From Sulfitobacter sp. W027 (lineage in GTDB: Bacteria > Pseudomonadota > Alphaproteobacteria > Rhodobacterales > Rhodobacteraceae), in contig NZ_CP083564.1 of NCBI RefSeq assembly GCF_025143985.1, positions 2,991,001 to 3,055,000 on the forward strand: a DNA stretch of 64,000 nt, given 5' to 3'. Under the pieces are notes generated by a model. It was not told the DNA's origin, did no database searches, and saw only the letters and a list, made by a program, of their open reading frames with translations. A program made the position numbers and the translations under genes. Below are positions 44,811 to 54,099 of this stretch, one piece after another. Positions within the stretch are counted from its first letter, which is position 1. Each line of letters opens with the position of its first letter.

Positions 44811-47591
44811 TTGGACCTAGCGAAACCGACAACAACATCAGGCGCGCGTCGACACCCGCGCCTGATCTGCGCGCCCGACCAGATCTTTAACGACGCGGCG
44901 ATCTGGCAGGCACTCTCGCAGCGCGACAGCACGCTGGAAGGTACCGCGCTGCGGGGTGAGATTGTCCCCCTTATCCGGGACGCCCAACAAGCAGGCCGTA
45001 AGGCCATTGCCGCGGGCTTTGCTGAATCGCCCTTTGACGCACGGGCGATGACCTCTTCCTATACCTATCTCACCGACCAACTGCTGCGCTGTGTCTTACA
45101 GATCGCCACGCAGGTCCTGCACCCCAATCCAAACCCGACCGAGGGTGAGCGGCTCGCCATGATAGGCGTGGGGGGCTATGGCCGGGGGGAGATGGCCCCG
45201 CATTCCGACGTCGATCTGCTCTTCCTGATCCCCTACAAAGCGACCGCGTGGTCTGAGAGCGTTATTGAATCGATGCTATATATCCTTTGGGATTTAAAGC
45301 TGAAGGTCGGCCACGCCACCCGTACCATCGAAGACTGCCTGCGTCTTGGGGCGGATGACTTCACCATCCAGACGGCGCTGCTGGAAAACCGCTTTATCGA
45401 CGGCGATATCACCCTTGCGGAAGAGCTTTCCGAGCGGCTCAAGAACGATCTTTTTTCGGGCGCCGGGAAAGACTTTATCGAAGCCAAGCTGGAGGAGCGC
45501 GACAACCGCCATTTGAAACAGGGTGAGCGCTATGTGGTCGAGCCCAACGTGAAAGAGGGCAAAGGCGGGCTGCGCGATCTGCATTCGCTTTTTTGGATCG
45601 CCAAGTTCATTCATGATGTTGACCGGGTTGCCGATCTTGTCGATCTGGGTGTTTTCCGTGCCGATGAATATGACACCTTCCGCGAGGCAGAAGCGTTTCT
45701 CTGGTCGGTGCGCGGGCACCTTCACCTGCTCGCCGGTCGCGCGACGGAACAACTGACCTTTGACATGCAGGTGCAGGTGGCACAGGCGATGGGCTATCAG
45801 GACATCGGCGGACGCCGGGGCGTCGAGGTCTTCATGCAGGCCTATTTCCGCCATGCCACGGCGGTGGGCGATTTAACACGCATCTTCGTCAGCGGTTTGG
45901 AAGCCTCACATATGAAGGCCGAACCGTTGCTGGAGCGCATCTTTCGCCGCCGTCCCAAGATGCGCGAAGGGTTTCAGGTGGTGCACAACCGCATCGCCGT
46001 GAAAGACGACCACGAATTTCTGCAAGACAAACTGAACCTGCTGCGCATTTTCGAAGAGGCGCTGCGCACGGGGATGTTAATCCACCCCGACGCCATGCGG
46101 CTGATCAAGGCAAATCTGGCCTTGATCGACGACGACATGCGCCGCACCCCCGAAGCGCGGCGCATCTTTCTTGATCTGCTGCTTAAACACGGCAATCCCG
46201 AACGCGCCCTGCGGCGGATGAATGAATTGGGCGTCTTGGGCGCCTTCATCCCGGAGTTTGAGCCCATCGTGGCGATGATGCAGTTCAACATGTACCACTC
46301 CTACACCGTGGACGAACATATCATCCAATGCATCGCCAACCTTGCGCGGATCGAGAAGGGGGAATTGGAAGAAGAACTGCCCGTCGCCTCGTCGATCCTG
46401 AAACGCGGGGTCAATCGCAAGGTGCTTTACGTCGCACTGCTGCTGCATGACATCGGCAAAGGGCGGCCTGAGGATCACTCGATCATCGGGGCCAAACTCG
46501 CGCGGCGCATTGGCCCACGGCTGGGGTTAAAACGTGATGAGGTCGATACCGTGGAATGGCTGGTGCGCTATCACCTGCTAATGTCCGACATGGCCCAGAA
46601 ACGCGACATCGCCGATCCGCGCACGGTGCGCGATTTTGCCAAGGCGGTGCAGACGGTCAAACGGCTCGACCTGCTGTGTGTGCTGACGGTCTGCGACATT
46701 CGCGGCGTTGGGCCAAACACGTGGAACAATTGGAAAGCGGTGCTGATCCGGGCGCTCTATCGCCAGACCGAACGGGCACTTGAAACCGGGCTTGAAGACC
46801 TCAACCGTGAGAACCGGGGGGCGGAGGCCAAGAAAGCCCTGCGCGCCGCGCTTTCCGACTGGCCGCGCAAGCTTTTGCAGCAAGAGACAGCCCGCCACTA
46901 CCCGCCCTATTGGCAGGGTCTGCATGTCACCGCTCACGTCGCCTTTGCAGAACTGCTGCGCGACATCGGCAATGACGACATCCGCATCGATTTACACCCA
47001 GACGAAGATCGCGGCGCCACGCGCGCCAGCTTTGTCATGGCCGATCACCCCGGCATCTTTGCCCGGCTCGCAGGGGCATTGGCGCTGGTCGGAGCCAATG
47101 TCGTCGACGCGCGCAGTTATACCACCAAAGACGGCTTTGTGACCGATGCTTTTTGGATACAAGACAGCGAAGGCAACGCCTATGAAGCCTCGCGCCTGCC
47201 CCGCCTGCGCGACACGATTGAAAAGACCCTGCGGGGGGAGATCGTCGCCCGTGATGCGTTGAAGTCCCGCGATAAGGTCAAGAAACGCGAACGTGCTTTC
47301 AAGGTGCCAACGCATATCACTTTCGACAATGAAGGCTCGGAAATCTATACCATCATCGAGGTCGATACCCGTGACCGGCCCGGCCTTCTCTATGACCTGA
47401 CCCGCACCTTGGCCGCCTCGAATGTCTATATCGCCAACGCCGTGATCGCGACCTTTGGCGAGCAAGTGGTCGATACCTTCTACGTAAAAGACATGTTCGG
47501 GCTGAAATACTATACCGAGGCCAAACAGCGGACCTTGGAAAAACGCCTACGCGAAGCGATTGCTGCCGGGGTTGAGCGGGCCGAGGGCTAG
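44811..47591 (+). CDS. glnD: [Protein-PII] uridylyltransferase / uridylyl-removing enzyme
   Basis: The ~927-residue sensor uridylylates PII when glutamine is low and removes UMP when it is high. It has a nucleotidyltransferase domain (GGYGRGEMAPHSDVDLLF, about residues 121-138), an HD phosphohydrolase domain (LLHDIGKGRPEDHS, about 545) and two C-terminal ACT domains (~740-815 and ~845-920) that bind glutamine. The start is uncertain: TTG 44811, just after the LppC stop with GGAG at 44795-44798, avoids overlap; GTG 44757 would overlap the previous gene by 53 bases. Confidence 0.92.
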   Translation: MDLAKPTTTSGARRHPRLICAPDQIFNDAAIWQALSQRDSTLEGTALRGEIVPLIRDAQQAGRKAIAAGFAESPFDARAMTSSYTYLTDQLLRCVLQIATQVLHPNPNPTEGERLAMIGVGGYGRGEMAPHSDVDLLFLIPYKATAWSESVIESMLYILWDLKLKVGHATRTIEDCLRLGADDFTIQTALLENRFIDGDITLAEELSERLKNDLFSGAGKDFIEAKLEERDNRHLKQGERYVVEPNVKEGKGGLRDLHSLFWIAKFIHDVDRVADLVDLGVFRADEYDTFREAEAFLWSVRGHLHLLAGRATEQLTFDMQVQVAQAMGYQDIGGRRGVEVFMQAYFRHATAVGDLTRIFVSGLEASHMKAEPLLERIFRRRPKMREGFQVVHNRIAVKDDHEFLQDKLNLLRIFEEALRTGMLIHPDAMRLIKANLALIDDDMRRTPEARRIFLDLLLKHGNPERALRRMNELGVLGAFIPEFEPIVAMMQFNMYHSYTVDEHIIQCIANLARIEKGELEEELPVASSILKRGVNRKVLYVALLLHDIGKGRPEDHSIIGAKLARRIGPRLGLKRDEVDTVEWLVRYHLLMSDMAQKRDIADPRTVRDFAKAVQTVKRLDLLCVLTVCDIRGVGPNTWNNWKAVLIRALYRQTERALETGLEDLNRENRGAEAKKALRAALSDWPRKLLQQETARHYPPYWQGLHVTAHVAFAELLRDIGNDDIRIDLHPDEDRGATRASFVMADHPGIFARLAGALALVGANVVDARSYTTKDGFVTDAFWIQDSEGNAYEASRLPRLRDTIEKTLRGEIVARDALKSRDKVKKRERAFKVPTHITFDNEGSEIYTIIEVDTRDRPGLLYDLTRTLAASNVYIANAVIATFGEQVVDTFYVKDMFGLKYYTEAKQRTLEKRLREAIAAGVERAEG

Positions 47592-47719
47592 GGTTCCTTT
47601 GGATGCGTCTTACCGGCAGTTTCTCGCCACCCGCTATTTCCGCACTTTGCTTTTGACGCCGGATCCTCAAAATCCCATACAACCCGCCATCAGCGCGGGA
47701 TTCCATGAATGAGGGACAT

Positions 47720-48271
47720 ATGAGCGTCACACGCGCAGCACTGCCGAACCGGGGCCTTATGGCCCTTTGCGCCACACTTCTTTTGACAGCAGCCTGCGCC
47801 AAAACGCCCGATATGCCAGAAAGCTATGACTTCGGCGGCTTGAATCCCCAACGTCACTTCATGGCAGTGCAAACCGCCAAGGACATGCGTGCCAAGGGCC
47901 AACGCGTGTGGTGCGTGCCCTTTGCCCGCAATGTCAGCGGCATTCAGATTCGCGGCAACGCGGAAACGTGGTGGGACAAGGCCAAGGGGCTGTATCCGCG
48001 CGGAGATGAGCCGGTGGTCGGCGCGGTTATGGCGTTTAGCGGAACCAACTCCCTACCCATGGGGCATATCGCCGTGGTGTCCGATGTCGTCTCGCCGCGC
48101 GAAATCCGGGTGGATCACGCCAACTGGAAACGCAACGAAGTCTCGCTGAAAATGGCCGTGATCGACGTGTCGGACAGCAACGACTGGTCCGCGGTACGGG
48201 TCGAAAGCCAGCCCGGCGCCTTTGGAAGCACCTATCCTGTTAACGGCTTTATCTACCCGACCGGCGGGTAA
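47720..48271 (+). CDS. CHAP-domain (NlpC/P60-like) secreted amidase, probable lipoprotein
   Basis: The 183-residue protein has a signal sequence ending TAAC (possible lipidation at Cys26; the -3 residue is Thr, so this is not a perfect lipobox). A CHAP domain follows with catalytic Cys65 in VWCVPFARN and His116 in PMGHIAVV, followed by VDHANW. CHAP enzymes cut peptidoglycan cross-links or amide bonds. The ATG at 47720 has GAGGGA upstream. It sits between glnD and murJ. Confidence 0.85.
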   Translation: MSVTRAALPNRGLMALCATLLLTAACAKTPDMPESYDFGGLNPQRHFMAVQTAKDMRAKGQRVWCVPFARNVSGIQIRGNAETWWDKAKGLYPRGDEPVVGAVMAFSGTNSLPMGHIAVVSDVVSPREIRVDHANWKRNEVSLKMAVIDVSDSNDWSAVRVESQPGAFGSTYPVNGFIYPTGG

Positions 48272-48381
48272 GCGTTGTACCGCCAAAGCGGGGTAAGCGG
48301 CCCATCATGGCCAATCACCCCGCATTGCACCGGATGAGCCGCCGCGCTAGGGATCACCCAGCGCAACTTAAGGCTCCCCCA

Positions 48382-49923
48382 ATGAAACCTATTCGTCTTA
48401 TGTCCGGCTTCTTTACCGTTGGGGTCTGGACCCTGCTCAGCCGTGTGCTTGGCTTCCTGCGTGAAGTGCTGCTGCTGTCGCTCATTGGCCCCGGCCCGGT
48501 GATGGACGCGTTTGTTGCCGCCTTCCGCCTGCCCAATATGTTCCGCCGTTTCTTTGCCGAAGGTGCGTTCAACGCGGCCTTCGTGCCGATGTTTGCCAAA
48601 AAGCTGGAGGGCGAGGAAGGTGCTGGCAAATTCGCCCGCGACGCCTTCAACGGGCTGTCGCTGGTCGTGCTGGCGCTGACCGCCTTGGGCATGGTGTTCA
48701 TGCCCGCGCTGGTCTGGCTGACGGCTGAGGGTTTCGTGGGCGACGCCCGCTTCGATATGACGGTCGAATTTGGCCGCATCGCCTTTCCCTATATCCTGTG
48801 CATGTCACTCTCGGCGCTGTTCTCGGGCATTCTCAATGCCACGGGGCGCTTTGCCGTGGCCGCCGCAGCACCAGTGCTGCTGAATATCTTCGTCATCGCC
48901 GCCATGACCTTTGCCGCCCTCACTGGGGGCGACGTGGCGCTTTGGCTGATATGGTCGATCCCGCTGGCCGGTGTGGCGCAGCTTGCGCTGACATGGCGCG
49001 CTGCCGCCCAAGCGGGCTATCCACTGCGCCCCTCGCGGCCCCGCTGGACCCCCGACATGCGCGCGATGATCGTCATCGCCCTGCCCGCCGCGCTGGCCTC
49101 CGGCGTTATGCAGATCAACCTCGTGGTCGGGCAATTGGTCGCCAGCCAATATGACAAGGCCGTCTCATGGCTCTTTGCCGCAGACCGTCTCTATCAGCTG
49201 CCCTTGGGCGTCGTGGGCATTGCCGTTGGCATCGTCTTGCTGCCTGACCTTTCGCGCCGCCTGCGTGCCGGGGACAACGACGGCGCGCAAACTGCGCTCA
49301 GCCGTGCCGCCGAGATTTCGCTGGCCCTGACGATCCCTTCGGCAGTGGCGCTGATGGTGGTGCCCTTCGCATTGGTTACCGTATTGTTCCAACGCGGCGC
49401 CTCTGGCGTCGATGACACCGCAGCGATTGCCACAGCGGTGATGATCTACGGCCTCGGCCTGCCGTCCTTCGTGCTGCAAAAGATCCTGCAACCGGTCTAT
49501 TTCGCCCGCGAAGACACCCGCCGCCCCTTTTATTTCGCCGTGGTCGCCATGGTGGTGAATGCGGCCCTCGCGGTTGGTCTTGCCCCCTTCATTGGCTGGA
49601 TCGCCCCGGCCGTTGCGACCACGCTGGCGGGCTGGACGATGTTTGCCTGCCTCGCCATCGGCGCGCGGCGGTTTGGCGATGCGGCTAAGTTCGACGCGCG
49701 GTTCCACAAGCGTATCTGGCGCATCCTCATCGCCTCCGCCGCGATGGGCGTCGCCCTCTGGCTGGGCAATGCCGCCCTGCAACCGATGCTGGGCCTGCCA
49801 TGGTGGCGCGGGCTAGCGCTGGTGCTGCTCATCGCCATCGGCGCGGTCAGCTACTTTGGCATCGGCCAGTTGATCGGCGCCTTCCGCCTGTCCGAGTTCA
49901 AACGCGCGGTTCGGCGCGGTTAA
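48382..49923 (+). CDS. murJ: Lipid II flippase MurJ
   Basis: The 513-residue MviN/MurJ protein has about 14 transmembrane segments and the signature LSRVLGFLREVLLLSLIGPG...FVAAFRLPNMFRRFFAEGAF. It flips lipid II to the periplasm. The ATG at 48382 (MKPIRLMSGFFTVG) matches the family N-terminus. Genes glnD, CHAP and murJ read the same way with ~110-130 base gaps. Its last four bases overlap the convergent rhomboid gene. Confidence 0.96.
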   Translation: MKPIRLMSGFFTVGVWTLLSRVLGFLREVLLLSLIGPGPVMDAFVAAFRLPNMFRRFFAEGAFNAAFVPMFAKKLEGEEGAGKFARDAFNGLSLVVLALTALGMVFMPALVWLTAEGFVGDARFDMTVEFGRIAFPYILCMSLSALFSGILNATGRFAVAAAAPVLLNIFVIAAMTFAALTGGDVALWLIWSIPLAGVAQLALTWRAAAQAGYPLRPSRPRWTPDMRAMIVIALPAALASGVMQINLVVGQLVASQYDKAVSWLFAADRLYQLPLGVVGIAVGIVLLPDLSRRLRAGDNDGAQTALSRAAEISLALTIPSAVALMVVPFALVTVLFQRGASGVDDTAAIATAVMIYGLGLPSFVLQKILQPVYFAREDTRRPFYFAVVAMVVNAALAVGLAPFIGWIAPAVATTLAGWTMFACLAIGARRFGDAAKFDARFHKRIWRILIASAAMGVALWLGNAALQPMLGLPWWRGLALVLLIAIGAVSYFGIGQLIGAFRLSEFKRAVRRG

Positions 49924-50606
49924 CGCTGCTGCAACCGCGCCCTCAGTCGCGCCCATTCACCGGGCGCGACCAAGAAGCTCAGACCGAAGCCGCAGAAGAA
50001 CCCGGCCAACTCGGCGACCCACAAAAAGCCGGTCTCAAAAAAGATGCCCCAGAAAAGCTGTAGCCCCATCAGTAGGGCGATCAGCGTGAACGCCTGATAC
50101 TGCGGCCCGCCTGAGCCAAGCAGCCGCCGCCACATTACGAAACTATAGCCCCCGATCAGCCCATAAACATTGGGATAGGCGCCCGCCAACCAGACCGGAT
50201 CGTTGAGCAGCGCCCCATAGACAAGCGCTCCGCCAATGCCCGACAGCACGAAGATCACCAAAAAAGCCACCTGCCCCATCGCCTCAGCCACCAACTTGCC
50301 CAAGGCCAAAAGCAGCACCACGGCAAAGATCGCATGGGTAAAGCCCAGATGGATGAATGGATAGGTCACCACGCGCCAGATATGCTCAATCGGGTACTGG
50401 CCAGCGCCGATCATCGCGTCAAAGATTAGCCCGGAAAAGCCAAAGTCGCGCACCAGCCCAAGCCGCCAGCCGACGGCGGCGGGGCCGCCAACCAGCCCGG
50501 CTTCGGCGAGCGATAGCACCACCTCAACCCCGGCGATGGCCAAAAACAGCACGATAACCGCTGGCGGCAGCGGGTTCACAGGGGGTTGGAAATCAGGGTC
50601 TTGCAT
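49920..50606 (-). CDS. Rhomboid-fold membrane protein lacking catalytic Ser and His (pseudoprotease)
   Basis: The 228-residue protein has about six membrane segments and a clear rhomboid layout. The loop WRVVTYPFIHLGFTHAIF keeps the two TM2 histidines (H86, H91). The serine motif GxSG reads G142-A-Y144-P145 in AGAYPNVYGLIGGY. The last-helix AHxxG motif reads AELAG, with Glu199 in place of His. It therefore cannot use the Ser-His dyad. I recall similar GAYP versions in other roseobacters, so this may be a conserved pseudoprotease lineage. Start at 50606 (MQDPDFQPP) follows AGGAGC. Divergent from trpS. Confidence 0.82.
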   Translation of the reverse strand: MQDPDFQPPVNPLPPAVIVLFLAIAGVEVVLSLAEAGLVGGPAAVGWRLGLVRDFGFSGLIFDAMIGAGQYPIEHIWRVVTYPFIHLGFTHAIFAVVLLLALGKLVAEAMGQVAFLVIFVLSGIGGALVYGALLNDPVWLAGAYPNVYGLIGGYSFVMWRRLLGSGGPQYQAFTLIALLMGLQLFWGIFFETGFLWVAELAGFFCGFGLSFLVAPGEWARLRARLQQR

Positions 50607-50680
50607 GGGCGCTCCTTGACGGGGTTCGCGGCCAGAAGTAAGCCTGCCGCGCAAGACTTTCCAGCCCAGAGGTACGTTCC

Positions 50681-51697
50681 ATGTCCGAGAACCAATTCAC
50701 CCCGCGCGTGTTTTCCGGCATTCAGCCCTCAGGCGACCTGCATCTGGGCAACTATCTGGGCGCGCTCAAACGCTTCGCCGATGCGCAGGAACAGGGCGTT
50801 CAGTCAATCTATTGCATGGTCGATCTGCACGCGATCACGGTCCCGCAGAAACCCGAAGACCTCAAGCGGAGCACCCGCGAACTTTGCGCCGGTTTCATCG
50901 CATCAGGCATCGACCCCGAGAAATCAATCCTGATCAACCAAAGCCAGGTGCCCGAACATGCGCAGCTTGCATGGGTCTTCAACTGCGTCGCCCGCATGGG
51001 CTGGATGGGCCGGATGACCCAGTGGAAGGACAAGGCCGGTAAGAATGCCGAAGCCGCCTCGCTTGGCCTTTTCGCCTATCCCGCGTTGATGGCCGCCGAT
51101 ATCCTGATCTACCACGCCACCCATGTGCCGGTGGGCGAGGATCAGAAGCAACACCTAGAATTGACCCGCGACATCGCGGCAAAGTTCAACCACGACTACG
51201 GCGTCGACTTCTTCCCGCTGACCGAACCGGTCATCGAAGGCGCGGCCACCCGCGTCATGTCCCTGCGCGACGGGTCCAAGAAAATGTCGAAGTCCGACCC
51301 ATCGCCTGCAAGCCGCATCAACCTCACCGATGACGCAGACACGATCGCCAAGAAGTTCCGCAAGGCCAAAACCGACCCCGACGCGCTGCCGTCCGAGGCC
51401 GAGGGCCTGAAAGACCGCCCCGAAGCGCGCAACCTCGTGAACATTTACGCCGCGCTCAGCGATCAATCCATCGATCAGGTCTTGACCGAAATCGGCGGCC
51501 AGCAATTTGGCACCTTCAAACCCGCGCTGGCAGAACTGGCTGTCTCCAAACTAGGCCCGATCACCGCCGAAATGCAGCGGCTGATGGCCGACCCGGCCGA
51601 GATCGACCGCATCCTCGCCCGCGGTGCGGAGCAGGCGCGTGAAATTACCGCCCCGATCCTCAAACGCACCTATGAGATCATCGGCATGGTCGGCTAA
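50681..51697 (+). CDS. trpS: Tryptophanyl-tRNA synthetase
   Basis: The 338-residue class Ic synthetase has [17 protein letters not shown] (HIGH as HLGN) and the KMSKS loop KKMSKSD, with DAHAIT-like and [15 protein letters not shown] segments. Length is normal. Monocistronic and divergent from the rhomboid gene. Confidence 0.96.
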   Translation: MSENQFTPRVFSGIQPSGDLHLGNYLGALKRFADAQEQGVQSIYCMVDLHAITVPQKPEDLKRSTRELCAGFIASGIDPEKSILINQSQVPEHAQLAWVFNCVARMGWMGRMTQWKDKAGKNAEAASLGLFAYPALMAADILIYHATHVPVGEDQKQHLELTRDIAAKFNHDYGVDFFPLTEPVIEGAATRVMSLRDGSKKMSKSDPSPASRINLTDDADTIAKKFRKAKTDPDALPSEAEGLKDRPEARNLVNIYAALSDQSIDQVLTEIGGQQFGTFKPALAELAVSKLGPITAEMQRLMADPAEIDRILARGAEQAREITAPILKRTYEIIGMVG

Positions 51698-51802
51698 CAG
51701 GCCGGGGCTGCGCGCAATGCCGCACAGCCCCCCTGCTCTTCTGCGCAATTGCGCCTGCCCCCTCTCGCTGCCATCTTGAATGGAGAGCGAAAGGACCAAG
51801 CG

Positions 51803-52273
51803 ATGACTCATCCCACCATCGGCCATGTGCACCTCAAGGTCGCCGACCTTGACCGCGCCATTCATTTTTACAGCGACTTGCTGGGCTTTGCCGTAACCCA
51901 ACGCTACGGCGATCAGGCCGCTTTTCTGGGCGCGGGCGGCTATCATCACCACATCGGGCTGAACACATGGGAAAGCGCGGGCGCCACCCCGCCGCCGCCG
52001 GGCCATACCGGCCTCTATCACAGCGCTTTTCTCTACCCCGACCGGCAGCAATTGGCGCGCGCCCTGCGCCGGGTGCTTGAGGCTGGCATCACATTGGACG
52101 GCGCCGCCGATCACGGCGTCAGCGAAGCGGTCTATCTGCGCGATCCCGACAACAACGGTGTCGAGTTGTACCGGGACCGGCCCCAAGCAGACTGGCCGCG
52201 CGATGCGCAAGGCGACCTCAAAATGGTCAACACCCCCCTCGATGTCGCCGCCCTACTGGCCGAGGCAAACTGA
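51803..52273 (+). CDS. VOC-family protein, extradiol-dioxygenase-like
   Basis: The 156-residue protein has a vicinal-oxygen-chelate fold with metal-site candidates His (IGHVHLKVADLD), His (GLYHSAFLY) and Glu (GVELYRDRP). It resembles CatE/YfiE-type glyoxalase-like proteins of uncertain substrate. The ATG at 51803 starts nine residues before the first metal ligand region, as is usual. Confidence 0.82.
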   Translation: MTHPTIGHVHLKVADLDRAIHFYSDLLGFAVTQRYGDQAAFLGAGGYHHHIGLNTWESAGATPPPPGHTGLYHSAFLYPDRQQLARALRRVLEAGITLDGAADHGVSEAVYLRDPDNNGVELYRDRPQADWPRDAQGDLKMVNTPLDVAALLAEAN

Positions 52274-52308
52274 GCGCAACGCTGCCGAAAGAACAGCCCA
52301 CTCCTCCC

Positions 52309-52329
52309 CTTCATCCTTTTCCAAATACC
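52309..52329 (+). repeat. Short intergenic repeat, copy 2 (CTTCATCC...CAAATACC)
   Basis: Twenty of 21 bases match the element at 13251-13271; one T is C here. It lies 36 bases past the VOC stop. The GC hairpin that follows copy 1 is absent here. Confidence 0.5.
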
Positions 52330-52434
52330 GAAACCCGCCCTCTCCTCACTTCCTGCCACCAGCGTTCACCCTCCCACGGCAATGGACAATCCCCATCTAC
52401 TAAGACAGGTTCGCTCTCGAATAGGAGAGACACG

Positions 52435-52564
52435 ATGACCGCAGGCATTACTGAGATGAACGCAGTTTCTGGTCAGCGCCCGCTACGCCCGCCATCCCTC
52501 GCCTACCTTTGACGCCTTCCTGCGCCGGTCGATTGACGATATGGCGCGGCAACTAGACCTGTAA
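52435..52564 (+). pseudogene. Small gene interrupted by an apparent one-base frameshift
   Basis: ATG 52435 follows an excellent ribosome site (AGGAGA, 7-8 bases upstream) but its frame stops after 25 codons (TGA at 52510-52512). The overlapping +1 frame, open from 52460, reads SARYARHPSPTFDAFLRRSI then DDMARQLDL to a TAA at 52562-52564, a much more protein-like tail. The total of 130 bases is 43 codons plus one, so removing one base would give one 42-residue protein. The nitroreductase starts ten bases later. It could be a real mutation, a sequencing error or a recoding site. Function unknown. Confidence 0.5.
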
Positions 52565-52573
52565 GAGACCGCA

Positions 52574-53146
52574 ATGCCCGTAGCTGACCCCTCCGCCCTC
52601 GCCTTTTTGCAAAACCGCCGTTCGCGCCCGGCCAAGACCCTTGGTCTGCCGGTACCCGATGCCGACGCCCTGCACCCCCTCCTGACCGCCGCCGCCCGCA
52701 CGCCGGATCATGGCAAGTTGGAGCCTTGGCGCTTTGTCGTCATCGACCGCACAGCAATGGCACAATTGGCCGAGGTGGCAGAGCAACGTGGCGCGGCCCT
52801 TGGCCTTGCGCCAGAGGACATCGCCAAAGGGCGCGGCCAGTTCGATCAAGGCAACCTCGCTGTGGCGGTGATTGAAGTGCAAAAGCCTTCACCCAAAATC
52901 CCGCCGCTAGAGCAGACCTATTCTGCCGGGGCCGTCTGCCTTGCGCTGCTCAACGCGGCGCTTGCCGCAGGCTGGGGGGCAAACTGGCTCAGCGGATGGC
53001 CCAGCCATGACCGTGGTTTCATGGAGGAAGGCTTCGCCCTTGCCCCACATGAGCGCATCGCGGGAATCATCCATATCGGCACCGAAACCGCCCCGCCACC
53101 TGAACGCCCGCGCCCCAATATCGACGAGATCACCAAATGGCTGTAA
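52574..53146 (+). CDS. Nitroreductase-family protein
   Basis: The 190-residue FMN-dependent nitroreductase-fold protein has the FMN-phosphate segment FLQNRRSRPAKTL, PDHGKLEPWRFVVI and GWGANWLSGWP. Such enzymes reduce nitro compounds, quinones or enones with NAD(P)H; the YdjA-like short length suggests a small homodimer. Its last ten bases overlap the next gene. Confidence 0.87.
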   Translation: MPVADPSALAFLQNRRSRPAKTLGLPVPDADALHPLLTAAARTPDHGKLEPWRFVVIDRTAMAQLAEVAEQRGAALGLAPEDIAKGRGQFDQGNLAVAVIEVQKPSPKIPPLEQTYSAGAVCLALLNAALAAGWGANWLSGWPSHDRGFMEEGFALAPHERIAGIIHIGTETAPPPERPRPNIDEITKWL

Positions 53147-53871
53147 GCGCGATCCTGCGGTCCTTCACCCGCGCGCTCGGTCAATTGGGCGATGCGCGTT
53201 TTCGCAAGGTCGTGCTCTTGGGCGTTGGCCTGTCGCTGGCGCTGCTGATCGCGGCCACGGCGGGCTTTGCCTATCTGGTGGACTGGGTCACGCCCGAGGA
53301 CGCATGGCTGCCGGTGTTGGGGGAAGTGAACTGGCTCGACGATCTGCTCAGTTGGAGCGCGCTGATCCTGCTGATGGTCCTCTCGGTCTTCCTGATGGTG
53401 CCCGTGGCCTCGGCGATCACCTCGATGTTTCTCGATGAAGTGGCCGACGCGGTGGAAGAGGTGCATTATCCGCAGCTGCCCCCCGCCCACCGTGTCGGGA
53501 TGGCCGATGCGATCCGTGATACGGTTAACTTCATGGGGGTGCTGGTGGGGGCAAACCTGCTGGCGCTGGTGCTTTACCTGCTGTTCGCCCCGGCGGCGCT
53601 GTTCATCTTTTGGGGGCTGAACGGCTTTCTGCTGGGGCGTGAGTATTTCACCCTCGCCGCGCTGCGCCGGCACGGGCGGGACGAGGCAAAGCGCCTGCGC
53701 CGCCGCCATGCGGGCACGATCTGGATGGCGGGGGTGCTCATGGCGGTGCCGCTGTCGGTACCGCTGCTAAACCTGTTGATCCCGATCCTAGGGGCGGCGA
53801 CCTTTACCCACCTGTACCATGCGTTGGTGCCGCATTCGGATGCAGCCAGCCTTCGATATCCGCCACGCTGA
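53137..53871 (+). CDS. EI24/CysZ-like membrane protein
   Basis: The 244-residue protein has four or more hydrophobic segments and the EI24-domain features FLMVPVASAITSMFLDEVADAVE and FLLGREYFTLAALRRHG. EI24-fold proteins include the sulfate transporter CysZ, but distant members like this are unassigned. It overlaps the nitroreductase by ten bases at its start. Its last 68 bases lie over the 3' end of the convergent DUF1467 gene. Confidence 0.8.
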   Translation: MAVSAILRSFTRALGQLGDARFRKVVLLGVGLSLALLIAATAGFAYLVDWVTPEDAWLPVLGEVNWLDDLLSWSALILLMVLSVFLMVPVASAITSMFLDEVADAVEEVHYPQLPPAHRVGMADAIRDTVNFMGVLVGANLLALVLYLLFAPAALFIFWGLNGFLLGREYFTLAALRRHGRDEAKRLRRRHAGTIWMAGVLMAVPLSVPLLNLLIPILGAATFTHLYHALVPHSDAASLRYPPR

Positions 53872-54097
53872 TCCAGCCCGACAGAATGATCGTGGCGCAG
53901 ATCGCCCAGATGATCGCGGCGACCAGTGTCGTCCAAAGCGCCTTGCGCCCCAGATGATGCTGTGCCGGGGCGCCCGCATGGGTGCCGGGGACAACTTCGC
54001 CCGCGTCCCCCTGGGTCTGCACCCGGATTGGCAGGGCAACCATAAAGGTCATCGACCAGATTACGGCAAAGAGCACGAGGCCCGAAACGATCCCCAT
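53804..54097 (-). CDS. DUF1467 family small membrane protein
   Basis: The 97-residue protein has two transmembrane segments (about residues 4-22 and 55-76) joined by a polar loop with RVQTQGDAGEVVPGTHAGAP, which is the DUF1467 signature. Function is unknown, though in alphaproteobacteria it is often found beside mce, as here with two bases between the genes. The 3' end overlaps the EI24-like gene by 68 bases on the other strand. Confidence 0.85.
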   Translation of the reverse strand: MGIVSGLVLFAVIWSMTFMVALPIRVQTQGDAGEVVPGTHAGAPAQHHLGRKALWTTLVAAIIWAICATIILSGWISVADIEGWLHPNAAPTHGTGG

Positions 54098-54099
54098 GC

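Noticed and set aside
51704..51731. GGGGCTG / CAGCCCC hairpin after trpS
   Set aside because: A 7-bp stem with a 14-base loop and no T-run; too weak to call a terminator.
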